A DNA stretch of 27,816 nt, taken from IMG/VR virus record IMGVR_UViG_3300025410_000076, positions 1 to 27,816 of that record; one strand, written 5' to 3'. The notes under the pieces are model-generated. The model did no database searches and was not told the origin of the DNA. It was given only the letters and a program-made list of their open reading frames with translations. The DNA comes from a virus. The translations under genes were made by a program, and so were the position numbers. This document shows, piece after piece, positions 23,506-27,816 of this stretch; the stretch's first letter is position 1, and every line of letters begins with the position of its first letter.

Positions 23506-23524
23506 AAATAAGGTGGTGAAATAA
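23506..23524 (+). promoter_or_regulatory. Shared strong translation leader, tail-tube copy
   Basis: Identical 19 bases to 19110-19128 before the capsid gene, with the TAAGGTGGTGA core. ATG follows four bases after the repeat (23529). Confidence 0.8.
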
Positions 23525-23528
23525 ATAA

Positions 23529-24332
23529 ATGGCTACAAGTACTAAAAACGTAATCGTTGGAGCAGCATCTCTATTCGTTTCAGTTGGTAACAGCTCAAAC
23601 AATACAGGTCGCCCAACAACATACAAAACAGATCTTTCAAATTTGATGCCAACAAACACATCAGCACGTACTGGTATTCTCCAGTCTTCTGCTTATCGTG
23701 AAGTTGGTTATACAAATACAGGACTTGAAGTTTCATATGAGCCAACATACGGTGAGGTTATGGTTGATCAACTTCTTGATGCAGCCCGTATCTTCAAGCA
23801 AACACTTAAAGTTATGCTTAAGACAGAACTTACCGAAGCAACTCTTGAAAATCTTCAATTCTCATGGGGTCAAATGGATAGCGTATATGTTGCTAATGCT
23901 AACAACTCAGTTGTTAACGTTCCAACATTGCTAAACAATGATTCTGCTGTTAACAGCACACCAGATACTCCAGCAGCAACATTGAACATGGCTGCAGGTG
24001 CTCTTGGTGACGCACCAGTAGAGCGTGTACTTATCGCAGTTGGACAAGCTCCAGCTCAAATCGGTACATCAGCAGCTTTCAATGATCCAGCAGCAACAGG
24101 TTCAACACCAGTTGTATCAGTTGGAACAGGCTCAGTAACTACTGTTGCTCGTAACAAGGAGCGTGTATACGTTGCTCGTCGTGTTGTTTCTATTGATACA
24201 ACAATGCATGCACTCAAGCGTGATGCAGCAACTGTGTTCCCAGTGAATTTCCGTTGCTTGCCAGATTCAGATGCAAACTATGCAGGTGCAGAATACGGTG
24301 TTGTTATTGACCGTGTATACGGTACATTCTAA
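23529..24332 (+). CDS. Major tail tube protein
   Basis: 267 residues. MATSTKNVIVGAASLFVSVG is a typical tail-tube start, followed by an arm (GRPTTYKTDLSNLMPTNTSA), the tube-type strands YREVGYTNTGLEVSYEPTYG and EVMVDQLLDAARIFKQTLKV, the strand-turn MLKTELTEATLENLQFSWGQ, and a Ala/Thr/Val-rich middle (about 140-205) that may be an insertion loop. It ends with RRVVSIDTTMHALKRDAATV, FPVNFRCLPDSDAN and YGVVIDRVYGTF. Hexameric rings of this protein stack into the tail tube. It directly precedes the G/GT chaperones and the tape measure, the conserved tail order. Its 19-base leader is shared with the capsid gene, in line with the need for many copies. Confidence 0.85.
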   Translation: MATSTKNVIVGAASLFVSVGNSSNNTGRPTTYKTDLSNLMPTNTSARTGILQSSAYREVGYTNTGLEVSYEPTYGEVMVDQLLDAARIFKQTLKVMLKTELTEATLENLQFSWGQMDSVYVANANNSVVNVPTLLNNDSAVNSTPDTPAATLNMAAGALGDAPVERVLIAVGQAPAQIGTSAAFNDPAATGSTPVVSVGTGSVTTVARNKERVYVARRVVSIDTTMHALKRDAATVFPVNFRCLPDSDANYAGAEYGVVIDRVYGTF

Positions 24333-24363
24333 ACAAAACTTAATATACAACTTAATACAGAAT

Positions 24364-24396
24364 TTCAAGCCCCGTCAGAAATGGCGGGGTCTTGAA
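24364..24396 (+). terminator. Terminator after the tail-tube gene
   Basis: TTCAAG-CCCCGTCA-GAAA-TGGCGGGG-T-CTTGAA: an eight-pair inner stem with GAAA tetraloop and a six-pair outer stem with one bulged T. Short T-rich sequence (TTTGTCTTG) follows. It lies 32 bases after the stop at 24332 and would separate high tube expression from the lower need for chaperones. Confidence 0.7.
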
Positions 24397-24397
24397 T

Positions 24398-24425
24398 TTG
24401 TCTTGACTAACTATCTTGGTATAAT
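24398..24425 (+). promoter_or_regulatory. Promoter for chaperone and tape measure genes
   Basis: TTGTCT (24398-24403), 16-base spacer, TATAAT (24420-24425), directly behind the terminator. AAAGGAGC (24438-24445) then places ribosomes on the TTG start at 24452. TTGACT at 24403 is nearer the -35 consensus but only 11 bases from the -10. Confidence 0.5.
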
Positions 24426-24451
24426 TTAACTAATAATAAAGGAGCTATAAA

Positions 24452-24787
24452 TTGGCAACAACAGTATATGATGTAGTAGAAATTGAACTAAGTGACGGAT
24501 CAATCGTTACTCTAAAACCTCTGCCTATTAAGCAGCTAAGAAAGTTCATGGAGATTGTTAACTCCATGGGAATTGATGAAAGCAAAACAGAACTTGATGC
24601 AATGGATCAGTTTGTTGACGCAGCAATCGTGTGCCTAGAAGGACTAGGAAGAGCAGATTTGGCTAATAAAGATAAGTTTGAGGAATTGGTTGAAGTTCCT
24701 ACCATGATGAAGATTCTTGAAGTTGCGGGTGGGTTAAAACTAACAGACCCAAACCTTCTGGGAGCGGCTCTAGTTGGGACGAACTAG
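24452..24787 (+). CDS. Tail assembly chaperone G
   Basis: 111 residues from a TTG start with AAAGGAGC seven bases upstream. TTVYDVVEIELSDGSIVTLK, PLPIKQLRKFMEIVNSMGID, DAMDQFVDAAIVCLEGLGRA. Small, acidic and helical, as expected of the G partner of the lambda-like G/GT pair, which coats the tape measure during tail assembly. Its last codons contain the in-frame heptamer C CCA AAC at 24748-24754. Most ribosomes would end at TAG 24785-24787; a fraction shift to -1 and make the GT fusion. The position between tail tube and tape measure supports the call strongly. Confidence 0.85.
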   Translation: MATTVYDVVEIELSDGSIVTLKPLPIKQLRKFMEIVNSMGIDESKTELDAMDQFVDAAIVCLEGLGRADLANKDKFEELVEVPTMMKILEVAGGLKLTDPNLLGAALVGTN

Positions 24788-25065
24788 ATCTAAGCTCCTT
24801 AGAGTCTGAAGTTTTTGCTTTAGGTCATTGGAAAAATTTTGATGAGCTAGAGGAAAATCTCTCTATTCATGAACTTAATGCTTTGATAAAAACATTAAGA
24901 GCAAAAGAAGAAAGAGAAATGAAGTTCCAAGCAGCAATTGCTGGTGTAGATTTGGATGAACAATCCAAAGAACCCGAAGATGTTGCAGCTCTTCAAAATG
25001 CTCACACAGCATCTAAAGAAGGTTTTGGAGTGGGTGAAGGACTAGGCTTTATGACAATGGAATGA
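24452..25065 (+). CDS. Tail assembly chaperone GT, made by -1 frameshift
   Basis: A 204-residue product: codons 1-101 in frame 0 to 24754, then the -1 frame from 24754 to the TGA at 25063-25065. The -1 frame is open from 24721 and has no ATG, GTG or TTG until 24883, which lies past a conserved-looking start (SSWDELDLSSLESEVFALGH, WKNFDELEENLSIHELNALI), so independent initiation would lose the best part. The T part ends in REMKFQAAIAGVDLDEQ and an acidic tail. This resembles the T extension of chaperones in other siphophages (helix with ALGHW and a later K-F-x-A-A-L-x-G-V-D-L motif). The T part bridges the tape measure and tube protein. The frame change is read directly from the sequence; frequency is unknown. 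Confidence 0.8.
24748..24798 (+). promoter_or_regulatory. Programmed -1 frameshift signal
   Basis: Slippery heptamer C CCA AAC at 24748-24754 in the correct frame (Pro, Asn), then a six-base spacer, then a stem: GGAGC (24761-24765) with GCTCC (24794-24798), and inside it TCTAGTT (24769-24775), loop GGGACG, AACTAGA (24782-24788). The zero-frame stop is inside the inner stem. Heptamer, spacer length and hairpin all agree with a classical -1 site. Confidence 0.8.
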
Positions 25066-25083
25066 TGGAGGTGAGACAATAAC

Positions 25084-27816
25084 TTGGCAAAAATAGAATT
25101 AAATATAGTTGCTCTTGGTGATTTCTCTTCCGTTAATAATCAAATCAAGGCCCTTCAATTACAAATTGATGCACTTAATAAAGGTGTGGCGGGCGTTGGA
25201 TTAGGCCAACAACTTACAAAAGATCTTAATGCAGCACAAGCAGCATTTAAATCAACAATGCTTTCAACTGGACAGTTTACTATGCAAACTGTCAAGATGG
25301 CATCAGAAACAGAAAAATTTGGTCAGTCACTTGTATCTGGAAAATTAAGGCTTTCCGAATACTTTAATATAATAACTGGTAAAGCAGGACAAGCAACTGC
25401 ATCAATGAATGCACTTGCAGAATCACAAATAAAACTTAATAATTCTGTAGTTGTTCAAAACAAACAAGGCTTTTTAGATGTTTACACACCAACAGCATTT
25501 AATGGTGTAGCACAAGCTGAAGAACTTGTAACTATGAAGGCTGCATTAATGCAGAAAGCCATTGAAGGTGGCTCAACAGCACTTATTAATTTTGGTAAAA
25601 ATACACAATGGGCGGGTCGTCAGTTAACAGTTGGTTTAACTATGCCTATGGTTTTGTTTGGTGCATCAGCAGTAAAATCATTTAAAGATACCAATACAGA
25701 ACTTACAAGACTTCAAAGACTTTATGGTGAAGGTTTAACACCTCCATCACAAGCAGAACTTGACGCTATATCTAAGCAAGTCCTAGATTTAGGAACTAAA
25801 ATTGCTCAAACAATGGGTATTGCACAAACTGAAACTGTTAAAACTGCAGCAAACTTTGCTGCTATGGGTAAGCAAGGTCAAGATCTTCTTAACATTACTT
25901 ATCAGGCAGAACGTTTGTCAAAGCTTGGAGGAGTAGATTCTCAAGCAGCAACTAATGCAATTGTTGCTCTTCAAAATGTTTATAAAATTAATACAGCGGA
26001 CCTAGCAACTGCTGTAAACTTCTTGTCTGACGTACAGAAGCAAACAACAATGTCACTTTCTGACATGACCGAAGCAATTCCACGTGTTGGCCCAATTATG
26101 CAACAACTTGGTGGAACTTATAAAGAAACAGCTGTAATGCTTCTTGCAATGAAAGAAGCAGGTGTTCCAGCAGCCCAATCTGCTAACGCACTTAAATCTG
26201 CAATGGCATCTATAATCGCTCCAACAACAGCAGCAAAGAAAGAGTTCCAATCATTTGGAATAAGCCTTGATGCAATTAAAGGTGCTGGCGGACCAGTACA
26301 AATGATTCAGGCTTTACAACAAGGCTTGCAAAATCTTACCCCACTTGTTAGAGAACAACTTATTGAAAAACTATTTGGTAAATTCCAATTTGCTCGTGTA
26401 TCAGCACTTATTGAAAACTTTGGCAAGGCGGGAAGCCAAACAATTAACGCATTAAAGATTGCTAATGCTACATCAAGTCAATTAGCAACACTTGCAAATC
26501 AAGAAATGAAGCAAGCAACATCTTCTGCTTCCGCACAATTAGCAAGAGCATTAGAAGGAATTAAGGCTACCCTTTATCCAATTGGACAAAAATTTGTTGA
26601 AATGGGAACTATAGTTCTTAATGTTGCAAATAAAATTGGCAAAGCATTTAGTGATTTGCCTTCTCCACTTAAAGGATTTTTTGGATTTCTATTAGTTGGT
26701 GCAGCATTAGCTGGACCACTCATCATGTTAACTGGTTTGCTTTCCAATTTTGCTGGTTATATTCTTAAGACTGTTGGTAATATAAATAAGCTTGCTCACG
26801 GTGGCATGACTCTTAAAGAACTTCTAACACCTGAAATTGTAGCATCACAAAAAGCAGCAGAGCTTTTTTCAAATCAAATAGTTAATGATGTTGATGCAGT
26901 AGATCTTCTTTCACAAGCAATTCAAAGATTAACAGAATCTTTGTCTGGAATGTCAACAGCAATGAATACTGGAACTCTTGAAGAAAAAATTAGCACAGCC
27001 GCCGCTGTTGCACAAAGTCAACTTGTTGGCGGAAGATTAAGTTCAGGAACACTACCTTCACTTCCATTAATTAATACTAGAACACAAGATGATTTTGCAA
27101 GAATGGATAAAGCACACGTTGGAATTTCTCAAACACTTTCAAAAGAAGAAGCTGCAGCATTGCTGCCAGAACTTACTGCTGTACAACAAACAAGAGTTAA
27201 TCAAGCACTTACTGCAATAGAAACAGGTGCAGTAAAAGAAGAGCAAATATTGTTTAATCTACTTGATAATTTTGTTTTAAACCTAAGTCATAGTGTAAAC
27301 GAAGCAATGAAACCTTATGCTCAAAGACCAATTTATGACGAGTCTGGTAATTTGATAAGAGCTGGAAAAGAAAGTAAAGGAATAGCGAGAGAACAATTTA
27401 TTTCTCAAGAATTAACTCCTTCAGTTTATACTTCAAATATTTTGCAAGCTAAAGAAAAAGGTGTTCAGGTAACTAATGAACAAATAGCAAAATTTAGTCA
27501 AGCTATGAATTTAATTACAGAAGACATTTTATTGTCTGATGATCAATTTAAAATATTAAAAGAACCACAACTTGCAGCAGCATATGATCAGTCAATAAAA
27601 AAGGCAATAGAAGTATTTACTGTTATGGCTCAAAATGGGGAAGAAGATGCTGCAGAAATGCTTAAGCTTGCACAAGCTTTTCAAGAATTAAGAAATTATA
27701 CAACACTTGAAATTACTGGCCCATTATCAACTATGGGTATAAAAGGTGGCGGTAGTTCTGGTGCAACTCAAATTAGAGGAGCAGCTTTTCCAGGGGTATC
27801 AACATATGAAACTGCT
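25084..27816 (+). CDS. Tape measure protein, 5' part (continues past the window)
   Basis: 911 codons are open from TTG 25084 to the right edge without a stop. GGAGGTGA lies seven bases before the TTG and extends from the GT stop. The protein sets tail length and forms a scaffold inside the tube. Residues about 170-520 carry the TP901/Phage-minor-tail core: WAGRQLTVGLTMPMVLFGAS, FKDTNTELTRLQRLYGEGLT, AQTMGIAQTETVKTAANFAA, DMTEAIPRVGPIMQQLGGTY and MLLAMKEAGVPAAQSANALK. A hydrophobic stretch at about 529-561 (LKGFFGFLLVGAALAGPLIM) is the usual membrane-active segment. The rest is helical and Ala/Gln-rich. Spacing of 18 bases from the GT stop shows a single tail-assembly operon. Because the gene is cut by the window, total length and any C-terminal peptidase domain cannot be seen. 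Confidence 0.9.
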   Translation, partial: MAKIELNIVALGDFSSVNNQIKALQLQIDALNKGVAGVGLGQQLTKDLNAAQAAFKSTMLSTGQFTMQTVKMASETEKFGQSLVSGKLRLSEYFNIITGKAGQATASMNALAESQIKLNNSVVVQNKQGFLDVYTPTAFNGVAQAEELVTMKAALMQKAIEGGSTALINFGKNTQWAGRQLTVGLTMPMVLFGASAVKSFKDTNTELTRLQRLYGEGLTPPSQAELDAISKQVLDLGTKIAQTMGIAQTETVKTAANFAAMGKQGQDLLNITYQAERLSKLGGVDSQAATNAIVALQNVYKINTADLATAVNFLSDVQKQTTMSLSDMTEAIPRVGPIMQQLGGTYKETAVMLLAMKEAGVPAAQSANALKSAMASIIAPTTAAKKEFQSFGISLDAIKGAGGPVQMIQALQQGLQNLTPLVREQLIEKLFGKFQFARVSALIENFGKAGSQTINALKIANATSSQLATLANQEMKQATSSASAQLARALEGIKATLYPIGQKFVEMGTIVLNVANKIGKAFSDLPSPLKGFFGFLLVGAALAGPLIMLTGLLSNFAGYILKTVGNINKLAHGGMTLKELLTPEIVASQKAAELFSNQIVNDVDAVDLLSQAIQRLTESLSGMSTAMNTGTLEEKISTAAAVAQSQLVGGRLSSGTLPSLPLINTRTQDDFARMDKAHVGISQTLSKEEAAALLPELTAVQQTRVNQALTAIETGAVKEEQILFNLLDNFVLNLSHSVNEAMKPYAQRPIYDESGNLIRAGKESKGIAREQFISQELTPSVYTSNILQAKEKGVQVTNEQIAKFSQAMNLITEDILLSDDQFKILKEPQLAAAYDQSIKKAIEVFTVMAQNGEEDAAEMLKLAQAFQELRNYTTLEITGPLSTMGIKGGGSSGATQIRGAAFPGVSTYETA

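Noticed and set aside
24731-24740. GGGTTAAAAC as the slippery site of the chaperone frameshift
   Set aside because: In the zero frame it reads GGG TTA AAA C, and only the A-site tRNA could re-pair. CCCAAAC at 24748 fits both tRNAs and has the proper spacer to the hairpin.
24883-25065. Independent small gene starting at TTG 24883
   Set aside because: The same frame codes chaperone-like sequence well upstream of this TTG, and no Shine-Dalgarno precedes it. A frameshifted extension explains it better.
26053-26250. Cys-rich open frame on the - strand inside the tape measure
   Set aside because: It is a shadow of the Ala/Gln/Lys-rich tape measure codons, with no ribosome binding site and no recognisable product.
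1-27816. tRNA, CRISPR, insertion sequence, attachment site or origin
   Set aside because: Intergenic gaps are all about 120 bases or shorter and were read individually. None holds a tRNA-like fold, regular repeats, transposase or an att-like duplication.

Overview
The window is one uninterrupted structural region of a tailed double-stranded DNA phage with a non-contractile tail (siphovirus-type). Every supported gene is on the + strand. The DNA is AT-rich outside the glycine-coding tracts. No terminase, replication, integrase or host-like genes are present, and no tRNA, rRNA, CRISPR array or insertion sequence was found. The host cannot be read from the sequence. The PBSX-type portal, XkdF/S78-type protease, several TTG starts and possible leaderless starts would fit a low-GC actinobacterium from fresh water, but that is inference. 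Several small fibre-associated proteins look like families I know from aquatic and cyanobacterial phages.

Region 1 (1-14470) is the host-recognition module. It holds the end of one fibre protein, then about a dozen genes for fibres, fibre-associated small proteins and adhesins. Three large proteins (270-1595, 7203-8195, 9082-11121) end in the same type of glycine-rich domain closing on a G-[VI]-V-I-V-R-Y strand. A fourth (11118-11996) carries a different glycine-rich domain. Two proteins carry LamG/concanavalin-like folds, and one 1108-residue protein carries four FCCH-like beta repeats. Genes are tightly packed, with TAATG and ATGA overlaps.

Region 2 (14534-20290) is the head module: a small conserved protein, the portal, a CHAP plus peptidoglycan-binding endolysin with a likely holin directly after it, a prohead protease with a coiled-coil scaffold tail, and the HK97-fold major capsid protein. 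The protease gene contains an in-frame internal start with a very strong Shine-Dalgarno, so a separate scaffold protein is probably made from its 3' end, as in the C/Nu3 arrangement of phage lambda.

Region 3 (20381-27816) is the connector and tail module: a SAP/Rho-N-like small protein, head-tail adaptor, stopper, tail-completion protein, tail terminator, tail tube, the G/GT tail assembly chaperones and the first 911 codons of the tape measure protein, which runs off the right edge. G/GT shows a textbook -1 frameshift signal: C CCA AAC, a six-base spacer and a hairpin that contains the zero-frame stop codon.

Regulation: hairpin terminators follow the capsid and tail-tube genes, and promoter-like TATAAT elements sit directly behind them. 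The capsid and tail-tube genes share an identical 19-base translation leader that matches 10 of 11 bases of the full anti-Shine-Dalgarno complement. Three other genes have no Shine-Dalgarno but a TATAAT/TATTAT box 6-10 bases before the ATG, which suggests leaderless mRNAs. A separate unexplained signal is the apparent excess and strand skew of the pentamer GCGGG.
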